Positions 25,885 to 34,051 of a DNA stretch of 64,000 nt are shown in pieces. The stretch spans positions 2,198,501-2,262,500 of the forward strand of contig NZ_CP040106.1 of NCBI RefSeq assembly GCF_005281475.1, given 5' to 3'. The first letter of the stretch is position 1, and every line of letters begins with the position of its first letter. The notes beneath the pieces were generated by a model. That model saw only the letters and a list, made by a program, of their open reading frames with translations. It ran no database searches and was not told the DNA's origin. The translations under genes were made by a program, and so were the position numbers. The stretch comes from Echinicola rosea (GTDB lineage Bacteria > Bacteroidota > Bacteroidia > Cytophagales > Cyclobacteriaceae).

Positions 25885-26816
25885 AAAAAGTAACTGCTTT
25901 TGCTCCTGCCACTGTGGCCAATGTTTCTTGTGGATTTGATATTCTGGGCTTTGCTGTGGAGGAAATGGGAGACAAGGTCACGGTTTCTTTGGCAGATGAG
26001 CCGGGGGTACGTGTTGTTGGAATAGAAGGTGATGGGGGAAGATTGCCATTTGATGTGGACAAAAATACTTGTGGAGTAGCCTTAAAGGCTTTTACGGCAG
26101 CCATAGAATTTAAAGGTGGATTGGAGGTAGAACTGTACAAGGGCTTGCCGCTTGGAAGTGGTATGGGATCCAGTGCTGCCAGTTCTGTCGCAGCATTGGA
26201 GGCTGCCAATCAACTACTGGGCAACCCACTGGAAAAAAAGGCTTTGCTGCCCTTTGCCATGAAGGCAGAAGGCGTGGCCTGCGGGGCGGAGCACGCTGAT
26301 AATGTGGCACCTTCGCTGCTGGGAGGATTTGTACTGATCAGGAGCTACCATCCCTTGGATGTGACCAAGCTCCATGTCCCAAAAGGGTTGTATTGCACTT
26401 TGGTGCATCCCCATTTAGAGTTGAATACGGCAGATTCCAGGAGTGTCCTGCGACAGCAGGTGCCGCTTAAGGACGCTATTACCCAATCGGGGAATATCGC
26501 TGGATTGGTGGCAGGACTTTACCAAGAAGATATGGGCTTGATCAGCAGGTCGCTACAGGACGTGATTGCAGAGCCTTCAAGGTCCGTTTTGATTCCCTGC
26601 TTTGATGAAATTAAAGCTGCCATAAAGGAAATAGGGGCATTGGGAGCGGGCATTTCAGGTTCCGGCCCTACGACCTTTATCCTTGCTCCCAGCAGGGATA
26701 TTGCCGAAAAGGCCAGTGAGATTTGCCAAGAAGTATTTGATAAAATAGGACTGGAAGTGGACCTGTATGTTTCGGCCGTAAACACCAAAGGGACCTACGT
26801 CATCAATAAAGCATAA
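25881..26816 (+). CDS. thrB: Homoserine kinase
   Basis: GHMP-family kinase that phosphorylates homoserine to O-phosphohomoserine. The 311-residue protein starts with FAPATVANVSCGFDILGFA, has the ATP-binding motif PLGSGMGSSAASSVAALEA (about 90-108) and the C-terminal ISGSGPTTF loop (about 257-265). Length is normal. It overlaps thrA by 4 bp and is followed by thrC after a single base, so the three genes form a translationally coupled operon. Confidence 0.97.
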   Translation: MKKVTAFAPATVANVSCGFDILGFAVEEMGDKVTVSLADEPGVRVVGIEGDGGRLPFDVDKNTCGVALKAFTAAIEFKGGLEVELYKGLPLGSGMGSSAASSVAALEAANQLLGNPLEKKALLPFAMKAEGVACGAEHADNVAPSLLGGFVLIRSYHPLDVTKLHVPKGLYCTLVHPHLELNTADSRSVLRQQVPLKDAITQSGNIAGLVAGLYQEDMGLISRSLQDVIAEPSRSVLIPCFDEIKAAIKEIGALGAGISGSGPTTFILAPSRDIAEKASEICQEVFDKIGLEVDLYVSAVNTKGTYVINKA

Positions 26817-26817
26817 C

Positions 26818-28116
26818 ATGAAATTCTACAGTACAAATAATAAAAGCCATAAGGTTTCCCTTAAAGAAGCCGTTATCAAAGGCCTGGCGCCTGATCAGGG
26901 GCTATACATGCCAGAGCGGATTCCTCAATTGTCTGCGGATTTTATCGATCAATTGCCCCATTTGTCCTTTAAGGAGATGGGGTATGAAGTGATAGGAGCG
27001 CTGTATGGGGAAGATCTTAGCCGTGAACATATCAAGGAACTGGTTGACCATACGTTGGCTTTTGATGCTCCTTTGGTAAAGGTGGAAGAGGGCGTGTTTA
27101 CCTTGGAGTTATTTCATGGCCCTACCTTGGCATTTAAGGATTTTGGGGCACGTTTTTGTTCCAAATTGATGAGCCTTTTGGTAAAGGATGAAAAGGTGCG
27201 GGTATTGGTAGCGACTTCAGGTGATACTGGAAGTGCCGTGGCCAATGGTTTTTATAAAGTGCCCAATGTCGAGGTGATTATTCTGTACCCTTCGGGTAAA
27301 GTAAGTACGCTGCAGGAGAAGCAATTTACCACCTTGGGAGAGAATATAACCGCCCTTGAAGTGGACGGGGTTTTTGATGATTGTCAGCAAATGGTAAAAC
27401 AGGCCTTCTTGGATAAGGATCTGAATGAGAAAATGCTGCTGACATCTGCCAACTCCATCAATATTGCCCGGTGGATACCACAGTGCCTGTATTATTTCTA
27501 TGCATATAGCAGGTTGCCGAAGACGCATGGAAAGGTGGCTTTTTCCGTGCCAAGTGGAAATTTTGGAAACATTGCAGCAGGGATGCTTGCTGAGCGAATG
27601 GGCTTGCCGATCACCACGTTCGTGGCAGCGACCAATGTCAATAAGATCGTTCCGGATTTCCTGAAAGGTGTTCCTTTCCGGCCAAGGCCATCCTTGCAAA
27701 CCATCAGCAACAGCATGGATGTGGGCAACCCAAGCAACTTCTACCGTTTGCTGGACCTGTATGGAGAGGAATCAGAGCTTAAGGAGATGGTGAGAGGGTA
27801 CTTTTTTGATGATGCTACCACGAGAGAAGCCATGGCAGCGGTGAAAGCAGAAACTGGGTATGTCATGGATCCCCATGGGGCAGTAGCTTATCTTGGACTA
27901 AAGGAATTTATGAAAGAACATCCGGACTTTACAGGTGTTTTCTTGGAAACTGCACATCCCGGTAAGTTTGGCGATGTGGTGGAAGCTGTCCACCAAGAGA
28001 AGGTGGAATTGCCCGACCGATTGGCAGCATTTTTGGAAGGAAAGAAAAAGACCCAATTGATCGGTAATGACTATGGTGAGTTTAAGGAATTCTTGTTGTC
28101 AGGAAAACGGCATTGA
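26818..28116 (+). CDS. thrC: Threonine synthase
   Basis: PLP-dependent enzyme converting O-phosphohomoserine to threonine. The 432-residue protein has the N-terminal domain (RIPQLSADFIDQLPHLSFKE), the PLP lysine motif in HGPTLAFKDFGARF (about 101-114, Lys108) and the phosphate-binding TSGDTGSAVANGF. The C-terminal part (ETAHPGKFGDVVEAV) is standard for this class. It is the last gene of thrABC, with a strong bidirectional terminator 30 bp after the stop. Confidence 0.97.
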   Translation: MKFYSTNNKSHKVSLKEAVIKGLAPDQGLYMPERIPQLSADFIDQLPHLSFKEMGYEVIGALYGEDLSREHIKELVDHTLAFDAPLVKVEEGVFTLELFHGPTLAFKDFGARFCSKLMSLLVKDEKVRVLVATSGDTGSAVANGFYKVPNVEVIILYPSGKVSTLQEKQFTTLGENITALEVDGVFDDCQQMVKQAFLDKDLNEKMLLTSANSINIARWIPQCLYYFYAYSRLPKTHGKVAFSVPSGNFGNIAAGMLAERMGLPITTFVAATNVNKIVPDFLKGVPFRPRPSLQTISNSMDVGNPSNFYRLLDLYGEESELKEMVRGYFFDDATTREAMAAVKAETGYVMDPHGAVAYLGLKEFMKEHPDFTGVFLETAHPGKFGDVVEAVHQEKVELPDRLAAFLEGKKKTQLIGNDYGEFKEFLLSGKRH

Positions 28117-28143
28117 TAAACCAGGTTATAAATTTTGGTTGTC

Positions 28144-28190
28144 AAAAAAAAGCCGTCGCGATGCTCCGAAAAGGGCCGCGGCGGCTTTTT
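28144..28190. terminator. Bidirectional intrinsic terminator after thrC
   Basis: AAAAAAAGCCGTCGCG and CCGCGGCGGCTTTTT form a long GC-rich stem with one G-U pair and a loop of about 15 nt, flanked by an A-run on the left and a T-run on the right. It can end thrABC on the + strand and the M56 peptidase transcript on the - strand. Confidence 0.8.
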
Positions 28191-28232
28191 GACATATTAG
28201 GCTAATGTATCTTTTCCTGATCACCTTTAGAA

Positions 28233-30077
28233 TTAGGGATTGGATTCTTTCTGGCGTTCACGTTGCCGCTCCTGCCAAGCCTCCATTTTGGCTTCGAATT
28301 CCTTTATTTTAGGCTCGTTCGCTTTTTCCCAAGCTTCGATTTTTCTCTCGTATTCTTCCATTTGGGGCTCATAGGCCGCTTCCCATTCACTTTGCTTGGT
28401 TTCCATTTCTTTGCCCCAGGCTTCCATTTTAGCTTCCCACTCTTCCATTTGGGCCTCATGCTCTTCTTCCCAGATTTCCATTTTTTCTTCGTAAACCTCG
28501 GTTTTAGCTTCCATTTTTTCCTGCACTGCTTCGAGCTTAGCCATTAGTGCTTCACGTTTCTGTTCCGCTTCTTGGGAGTCGTCACCTTCTAGCTGGCTGA
28601 TTTTGATGGACAGGTTGCTTATTTCCAAGGCTTCTTCGTTAATGTCCAGTTGGAAATCGGGCATCGGAGGAATGAAATTCATCCCTTCAAACGGAGGAAC
28701 AGCAGGCACTGGTGGTATCTGTAAGTCCATCTGCGGCATAGGGCTTAGGTCAAGGACAGGCATTGGGTCTGTTGGGTGACTGCCGCTAACTACTTTTAGT
28801 TTGACAGCAGGTTTAGGAGCAGGAGACGTGTCTGTTTTATAAGTGTAATGATAAGTGTTGGTTTTACTCTTGATTGTTTTCTTAACGACTTCATGGCTGT
28901 TAATTACCGCTGTATGTGGTTCTCGTACTTCACAAGGAAGGGATACTTTTTTGTTAATGGATTTATAAGTGATTTTCGTGAGCAAATAGTTATCCGAAAA
29001 TATATTTTCCTTTGAGGGGATAGCTCCCATTACCAAGGAAGCGCTTACCATTAGTGAGATGATCATGGTCAATGTAATTATAGGTGAGATTTTTTGTTGG
29101 TCGGGTTCCTTTCCCAATATCCGTTTGATCCTATTGAGGAAAGAATGTTGGTTTCCCGTGGCGGCAAGGGCCATTTCGGGGGTGTATGTTTGGGCTTGCT
29201 CAGCCACTTCTGCTAGTGCATGGGCAAGTTCTGCTGGGGAGTAGCCGAGGGACAATACGAGGTCATCACAGGCATTTTCCCGTTCCACATCGATCATTTC
29301 ATTGATCCACCAAAAGCATGGATGGAAAAAGAAAAACACTTCCATGATGCGTTGGAGGATGTTGGCGAGGTAATCGTAGCGTTTTATATGGGCCAGTTCG
29401 TGAGCGATGATCGCTTCCAGATGGCGTGGAGAAGTACTTAGCAAAAGCCCAGCGGGTATGAGGATTACAGGTTTCAAAAAACCAAACGTTACAGGGACTT
29501 GGATAAGGTCGCTTTTCAGTACCTTCACTCCCCTGTAAAATCCCATAGCGGCGATCATGGAATTGACCTTTTTGACCAGTGGTGCAGGGACAGTTTGCTG
29601 GTGCTTTTTGTGGAGGTTTCTCAAATCAAGAAGCCCTCCAGAGAGTTTGAACAAATAAAACAAAGCACCGAGGAGCCAGAGGTTTACCAAGGAGGGAAGG
29701 TATTTTTCAAGTCCGGAAAACCACGTTCGGTCCAGTAGTTTTTTTTCAGTATCCAGGGCAGCTGAAATGGTGGCAGGTTGTGGCGTGTCCACTTGCCGGT
29801 GCGCTGTTTCAGCTATTGCCACTGTGACTGCCTTAGAATTGGGGGGAATTGAAGCGTTTTTCAAAGCTGCCGAAAAGGTGATCCCACTGGACAAGATAAT
29901 GATCAGCAGTGCGCTGAGCCCGGCCCCATGGCGGAGAGCCGAATTTCTGTGTGGAATGGCCCGAAGTACTCCCCAAAGCAGCAGGCTGACCAAGACTATC
30001 TGCCATACCGAGTGGATCAGTGTCCATCCAATGGCCTGTAGATAGGATTCATGGATAAAGTCGTTGATGAAGTCCAT
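28233..30077 (-). CDS. M56-family (BlaR1-like) membrane metallopeptidase with acidic coiled-coil tail
   Basis: Integral-membrane zinc protease that in the BlaR1/MecR1 family senses a signal and cleaves the BlaI repressor. The 614-residue product has TM segments near 15-38, 50-70, 122-145 and about 330-350, and the zinc motif HELAH at 226-230 with a downstream ENACDD. In place of a penicillin-binding sensor domain it ends in a Pro-rich stretch and about 130 residues of charged coiled coil with repeats such as MEEWEAKMEAW. So it is a BlaR1-type protease with a different sensor. It is coupled to blaI by a TAATG overlap. Confidence 0.88.
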   Translation of the reverse strand: MDFINDFIHESYLQAIGWTLIHSVWQIVLVSLLLWGVLRAIPHRNSALRHGAGLSALLIIILSSGITFSAALKNASIPPNSKAVTVAIAETAHRQVDTPQPATISAALDTEKKLLDRTWFSGLEKYLPSLVNLWLLGALFYLFKLSGGLLDLRNLHKKHQQTVPAPLVKKVNSMIAAMGFYRGVKVLKSDLIQVPVTFGFLKPVILIPAGLLLSTSPRHLEAIIAHELAHIKRYDYLANILQRIMEVFFFFHPCFWWINEMIDVERENACDDLVLSLGYSPAELAHALAEVAEQAQTYTPEMALAATGNQHSFLNRIKRILGKEPDQQKISPIITLTMIISLMVSASLVMGAIPSKENIFSDNYLLTKITYKSINKKVSLPCEVREPHTAVINSHEVVKKTIKSKTNTYHYTYKTDTSPAPKPAVKLKVVSGSHPTDPMPVLDLSPMPQMDLQIPPVPAVPPFEGMNFIPPMPDFQLDINEEALEISNLSIKISQLEGDDSQEAEQKREALMAKLEAVQEKMEAKTEVYEEKMEIWEEEHEAQMEEWEAKMEAWGKEMETKQSEWEAAYEPQMEEYERKIEAWEKANEPKIKEFEAKMEAWQERQRERQKESNP

Positions 30078-30451
30078 TATTTTTGGTTTTCTAGTTCATT
30101 GAGCAATTTTCTGATTTCATCGATTTCTTCTTGTGAAGGATTGCTTTGACCAAGGGCTTTCATGACGAGCTTCTTGGCTGAGCCACCAAAAGTTGTAGCC
30201 ATAAAACTACTGAGCAGGGAATTCTGTGTTTCACTTTCTGTGATGGCTGGCATATAAATATGGCTTCTGCCCTGATCAGTCCTTTCCAACAATTTTTTGG
30301 CATACATGATCTGCATGATCTTTAGCGTAGTAGTGTACCCGGTTTCTTTCGTTTTGGAAAGCTCTTCATGAATCTCTCGCACACTCGCTTGCTTGCGCTT
30401 CCAAAGGATGGAGAGAATCTCAAGTTCCGAGTCTGTAGGTTTATATTTCAT
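30077..30451 (-). CDS. BlaI/MecI/CopY-family transcriptional repressor
   Basis: Winged-helix repressor of 124 residues. The DNA-binding domain (TDSELEILSILWKRKQASVR, then KTKETGYTTTLKIMQIM) occupies residues 6-70; the C-terminal dimerisation helices contain SLLSSFMATTFGGSAKKLV. In BlaI/MecI the partner M56 protease cleaves near the end of the first domain. It is first in the operon with that protease, and three identical dyads lie just upstream (30460-30530), which fits autoregulation. What signal is sensed is unknown; no beta-lactamase gene is present in the window. Confidence 0.9.
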   Translation of the reverse strand: MKYKPTDSELEILSILWKRKQASVREIHEELSKTKETGYTTTLKIMQIMYAKKLLERTDQGRSHIYMPAITESETQNSLLSSFMATTFGGSAKKLVMKALGQSNPSQEEIDEIRKLLNELENQK

Positions 30452-30459
30452 TAATGAAT

Positions 30460-30530
30460 TACGATTATCTTCGTAGTAAAGATATACGATGCTTTTCGTA
30501 ATTCAAATTTTTTCTACGACAAAGTTCGTA
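30460..30530. promoter_or_regulatory. Three TACGA-N6-TCGTA operators of the BlaI-like repressor
   Basis: Three perfect 16-bp dyads TACGA-N6-TCGTA lie at 30460-30475, 30485-30500 and 30515-30530, with centres 25 and 30 bp apart. The first ends 9 bp upstream of the repressor start codon (30451). Dyads this regular, upstream of an autoregulated BlaI/MecI-type gene, are the expected repressor binding sites. A half-site TACGA recurs near 30575. The direct evidence is only sequence symmetry and placement. Confidence 0.8.
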
Positions 30531-30663
30531 TATGATTGTTAAAATCTGTTAAAAACACTGTAAGTGAGTATTTTACGATGTGTGTGTTGAACTTTGGGTG
30601 ATATAACTGGGTTTATTGATTAGTTGAATCTAGACAATTAGATAGTTGATAGTAATGTAAAAT

Positions 30664-30678
30664 TGAACGTTTAGTTCA
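30664..30678. promoter_or_regulatory. Dyad TGAAC-N5-GTTCA
   Basis: A perfect 15-bp dyad in the otherwise gene-free spacer between the BlaI-like gene and the TANGO2-like gene. It is not the same sequence as the BlaI operators and may serve another regulator of the + strand transcript. Confidence 0.3.
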
Positions 30679-30730
30679 TGTAAGAATATCCAACTCATTT
30701 CAAATAAGGAGAAAGTTGTTTATTCACCCT

Positions 30731-30758
30731 AAGGCCGGTAATATCCGGCCTTTTTTTT
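30731..30758 (+). terminator. Intrinsic terminator 14 bp upstream of the TANGO2-like gene
   Basis: AAGGCCGG-TAATAT-CCGGCCTT followed by a run of T forms a perfect 8-bp stem with U-tail on the + strand. No + strand gene lies immediately upstream, so it either ends an unannotated small RNA from 30531-30730 or attenuates the downstream gene. Confidence 0.75.
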
Positions 30759-30771
30759 ATCTTGAGCACTT

Positions 30772-31476
30772 ATGTGTTTGATTACGTTTAACTGGCAAAG
30801 CCACAAACGCTACCGGTTGATATTGGTGGCGAGTAGAGACGAGTTTTTCGGGCGTCCTACGGCACGGTTGCACCAATGGGAAAGTGGCATATTCGCAGGT
30901 AAAGACCTCAAGGGCGGAGGGACTTGGATGGGGATCCATCCCGGGGGGAAATTTGCCGCATTGACCAATTTCAGAGATTTCAGGAATGTGAAGAATAATC
31001 CCATTAGTAGGGGCAAGTTGGTGAGGGGTTTTTTGGAGGGAAGGAAGTCTCCTGAAGCGTACTTGGTAGCTGTAGAGAAATGTCAGGATCGATTTGAAGG
31101 ATTTAATTTACTGGTGGCGGAGCAGGATGACTTTTATTATTATTCAAATTATGGCGATGGCGCTCAGGATATTTCTCCAGGTGTCCATGGGCTGAGCAAT
31201 GGCCTGCTGGATGAGTCTTGGAAAAAGGTGGAAGAATCCAAATCTAAGTTGAATTCGCTTCTGGAAGAGGATGGGGTTTCGTTGGAAGCGTTGGTGGAGC
31301 TACACCTGTCCACGGAGGTAGATGAGCTTGGCAATTTGCCCGACACAGGACTAAAGCCTGAAGTGGAGCAATCCCTCTCGGCTGCATTTATCAGGGATAT
31401 CCAAGGTTATGGAACAGTAAGCATTACGGGGATGCTTTGGGGGTATGATGGTGAAGTGTCCATTTTGGAAAAGTAA
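30772..31476 (+). CDS. NRDE/TANGO2-family protein
   Basis: A 234-residue cytosolic protein starting MCLITFNW, with the family hallmark that reads NRDE in many members and SRDE here (VASRDEFFGRPTA, about 22-34), then GGGTWMGIHPGGKFAALTNFRD (about 46-67). TANGO2 homologues have been linked to haem trafficking and to Golgi organisation in eukaryotes; the bacterial function is unsettled. It starts 14 bp after a strong intrinsic terminator, which suggests its own control within that leader. Confidence 0.88.
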   Translation: MCLITFNWQSHKRYRLILVASRDEFFGRPTARLHQWESGIFAGKDLKGGGTWMGIHPGGKFAALTNFRDFRNVKNNPISRGKLVRGFLEGRKSPEAYLVAVEKCQDRFEGFNLLVAEQDDFYYYSNYGDGAQDISPGVHGLSNGLLDESWKKVEESKSKLNSLLEEDGVSLEALVELHLSTEVDELGNLPDTGLKPEVEQSLSAAFIRDIQGYGTVSITGMLWGYDGEVSILEK

Positions 31477-31628
31477 GTAAGGAAAGATGGTGTTTTTGCC
31501 AAAGAGGAGCGGGTTACTTTTACCATGAAATAATATGTACCGGTTTTCATTTATGTTTACTTCCATGTTTTCCGTTAATTTTAGGTGTCTTGACGAACCA
31601 TCAGTAGCAAAATCTGTTGTATAGTATT

Positions 31629-32609
31629 ATGAAAAAGATTGATGTTTTGATAGTGGGTGCGGGTCCTATTGGCTTGGCCTGTGGTATAGAAGCTGGGAAA
31701 AACCAGCTGGATTACGTGATCCTCGAAAAAGGAACACTGGTCAATTCTATCTATAATTATCCCGTAAACATGACCTTCTTTTCTACCTCCGAGAAGTTGG
31801 AAATGGGGGGGATTCCCTTTATGTCGGTCAATAAGCAGCCCACCCGACCGGAGGCATTGGAATATTATCGGCGTATCGTAAAACACTTTGATCTGAATAT
31901 CCACTTGTATGAAGGCGTTCAGCGTGTGGAGCGACAGGAGGATGGAGCATTTTTAGTGTATTCAGAAAAGGATACATATCTCGCTGACAAATTGGTGCTA
32001 TCCACGGGCTTTTATGATATTCCAAACAAGCTCAATGTCCCTGGGGAAGAATTGCCGAAAGTAACGCATTACTATAAAGAGCCTTGGCCCTATATCGGCC
32101 AGAAGGTGATTGTGGTAGGAGGTGGTAATTCTGGCGTGGATGTGGCCTTGGAGACTTGGCGAAAAGGAGCAGAGGTGACGATGGTACTAAAGGAACCGAT
32201 GGTGGATCAGAATGTGAAGTATTGGGTTTTGCCTGATATCGAAAACCGTATCAAGGAAGGTTCCATCGGTGCGTATTTTAGCAGTTCCATTAAAGAGATT
32301 CGCGAACAAGAGGTGGTGATCGATACACCAGAGGGAGAAAAAACCATCGAGAATGATTTTGTGCTTGCCATGACTGGGTATCGTCCAAATTTCGAATTGC
32401 TCGACCAGCTTGGAGTGGAGTTGACCCTTGATGAGAAGCGAAGGCCTTGCTTTGATGGCAACCAAGAATCCAATGTTCCAGGGCTTTATTTGGCAGGAGT
32501 AGTGTGTGGAGGGTTGAACACCCGGGAATTTTTCATTGAGAACACCATCGTCCACGCAAAGGCTATTTTTACAGATATTATGAAAAAGAAAAAGCAACTG
32601 GTGAAATAG
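31629..32609 (+). CDS. ypdA: YpdA-family NAD(P)H bacillithiol disulfide reductase (putative)
   Basis: Flavoprotein of 326 residues. FAD motif VGAGPIG near residue 8, NAD(P)H motif VGGGNSGVD near residue 161 and the FAD-binding AGVVCGGLNTREFFIEN near the C-terminus. YpdA reduces bacillithiol disulfide in Firmicutes, and Bacteroidota with bacillithiol synthesis carry close relatives. I used the ATG at 31629; the in-frame TTG 12 bp upstream is less likely. No bacillithiol synthesis gene (bshA/B/C) is present in this window, so the thiol role is an inference from the family. Confidence 0.82.
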   Translation: MKKIDVLIVGAGPIGLACGIEAGKNQLDYVILEKGTLVNSIYNYPVNMTFFSTSEKLEMGGIPFMSVNKQPTRPEALEYYRRIVKHFDLNIHLYEGVQRVERQEDGAFLVYSEKDTYLADKLVLSTGFYDIPNKLNVPGEELPKVTHYYKEPWPYIGQKVIVVGGGNSGVDVALETWRKGAEVTMVLKEPMVDQNVKYWVLPDIENRIKEGSIGAYFSSSIKEIREQEVVIDTPEGEKTIENDFVLAMTGYRPNFELLDQLGVELTLDEKRRPCFDGNQESNVPGLYLAGVVCGGLNTREFFIENTIVHAKAIFTDIMKKKKQLVK

Positions 32610-32623
32610 ATAGTTGGATGCAT

Positions 32624-34021
32624 TTATGAGGTGTTTTGCTTGGATTTGGAGGGAGTTATGGGGAGTTTTAGGGTGAATATACTGCCCCTCCCCAACTCGC
32701 TTTTTACGGAAAGTGAACCTCCTATTTTTTTTGCGTTTTCGTTGCTGATATATAACCCAACACCTGTCCCTTTCTCCATGGATGTGCCGCTTGTGGTTAC
32801 AAATTTCATGTTGAACAATCGCTGGAGGCGTTCTTTGGGAATGCCTTTGCCGGTATCTTCAACGGTGATGACAAATTCTTCCTCAGTTTTTTGGCAGGAA
32901 AACAATATTTTACCTTCCTCGGAAGTAAATTTAATGGCGTTTTGAAGGAGATTTCTGACGATCAGCATCAGCCTGTCAAGATCCGTGACAATTACGGCGT
33001 CTCCACCAAATTGCGTGTCGAGGACAATGTTTTTTTGGCGGGCCATGCCTTTATAGACCAGAAGCATAGAATCGCAATATTCCTTTAAATTTACCTTACG
33101 GAATTTGGGAGAGGTGTTTTTTAATTCCAATGTAGCCCATTCCAGTATTTCTTCCGACATTTTTTGGGCATTATTGGCGATGATGTAAAGTTCTTTGAGT
33201 ACGGCTTCCATCTCTGCCTTATCCAACTCTCCTTCATTGATCATTTCCAATATTGTAGTAATGGAAAGCAAAGGGTTTTTAAGGTCATGGGAGATCAATG
33301 CGATGATCTTGTTTTTTTGTTCATTGGTGCTGGACAATTCACCGATGGCCGTTTTCAGCGCGTTGCCTTTTTGTTCACTTTCGAGTTTTTGCTTTTGATA
33401 GTTCCATTTAAGGGCCGTGACAATCGCAATGATACCGATAATACAAGCGAAATAGGTGATGGCATGGTCAATGAATTGCAGATAGGGAGAAGGATAGCTT
33501 GGGGCAATCAAATCAGGATAGTAGGCATCAATATAGAAAAGACCAAGAAAGAAAATGAAATTGTAAGCGCCCCAAAACCAATAGGTTTTGATTTGTGTCA
33601 CCGAAAGGATTATAATGTGGACCATTAAGAATATATAGAATGTAGGTCCTTGGATGCCATCATTATAGAAAAAATTAATCGCAAGGATGGGATAGCCCAG
33701 TAATGCAAGAAGATTTATCCCCCATCTAAAATTCTTTTTTGACTTACCAATGAGATAAAAAACCAGTACTATAGCAGAAGTCGCCAAGAGGATGATGCTC
33801 AGGAGGTATTGCCCAAGGATCAAGTTGAATACAATCATTGCCTTGAGGTAGATCACGATGATGAGTGCTGCGGAATTGAAAATCTTCGTTTCCATTTCCT
33901 GGGCAGGCTTCATGTAGGTGACTTTATTCCAGAAGTTCCTAAGCGTTTCTATCAATTTAGCTATGAATACGTCGGTGAAAATGTAAATTGAATACAAGGA
34001 TTTGTATTCAGTAATATACAC
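32624..34021 (-). CDS. Membrane sensor histidine kinase (orphan)
   Basis: Sensor kinase with about six TM segments between residues 45 and 205, a coiled linker, an H-box ALISHDLKNPLL (about 242-253), N-box NLLQNAIKF, G1 DTGKGIP and G2 GTGVGLYI near 430. The membrane part resembles 7TM-like sensor modules without a periplasmic ligand domain. The long frame begins at 34021, but a Met at 33913 (MKPAQEMETKIF) sits just before the first TM and is a better start. No response-regulator gene is adjacent. Confidence 0.85.
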   Translation of the reverse strand: MYITEYKSLYSIYIFTDVFIAKLIETLRNFWNKVTYMKPAQEMETKIFNSAALIIVIYLKAMIVFNLILGQYLLSIILLATSAIVLVFYLIGKSKKNFRWGINLLALLGYPILAINFFYNDGIQGPTFYIFLMVHIIILSVTQIKTYWFWGAYNFIFFLGLFYIDAYYPDLIAPSYPSPYLQFIDHAITYFACIIGIIAIVTALKWNYQKQKLESEQKGNALKTAIGELSSTNEQKNKIIALISHDLKNPLLSITTILEMINEGELDKAEMEAVLKELYIIANNAQKMSEEILEWATLELKNTSPKFRKVNLKEYCDSMLLVYKGMARQKNIVLDTQFGGDAVIVTDLDRLMLIVRNLLQNAIKFTSEEGKILFSCQKTEEEFVITVEDTGKGIPKERLQRLFNMKFVTTSGTSMEKGTGVGLYISNENAKKIGGSLSVKSELGRGSIFTLKLPITPSKSKQNTS

Positions 34022-34051
34022 GGATTTATTGAAATAGCTAAATGATCGTGC

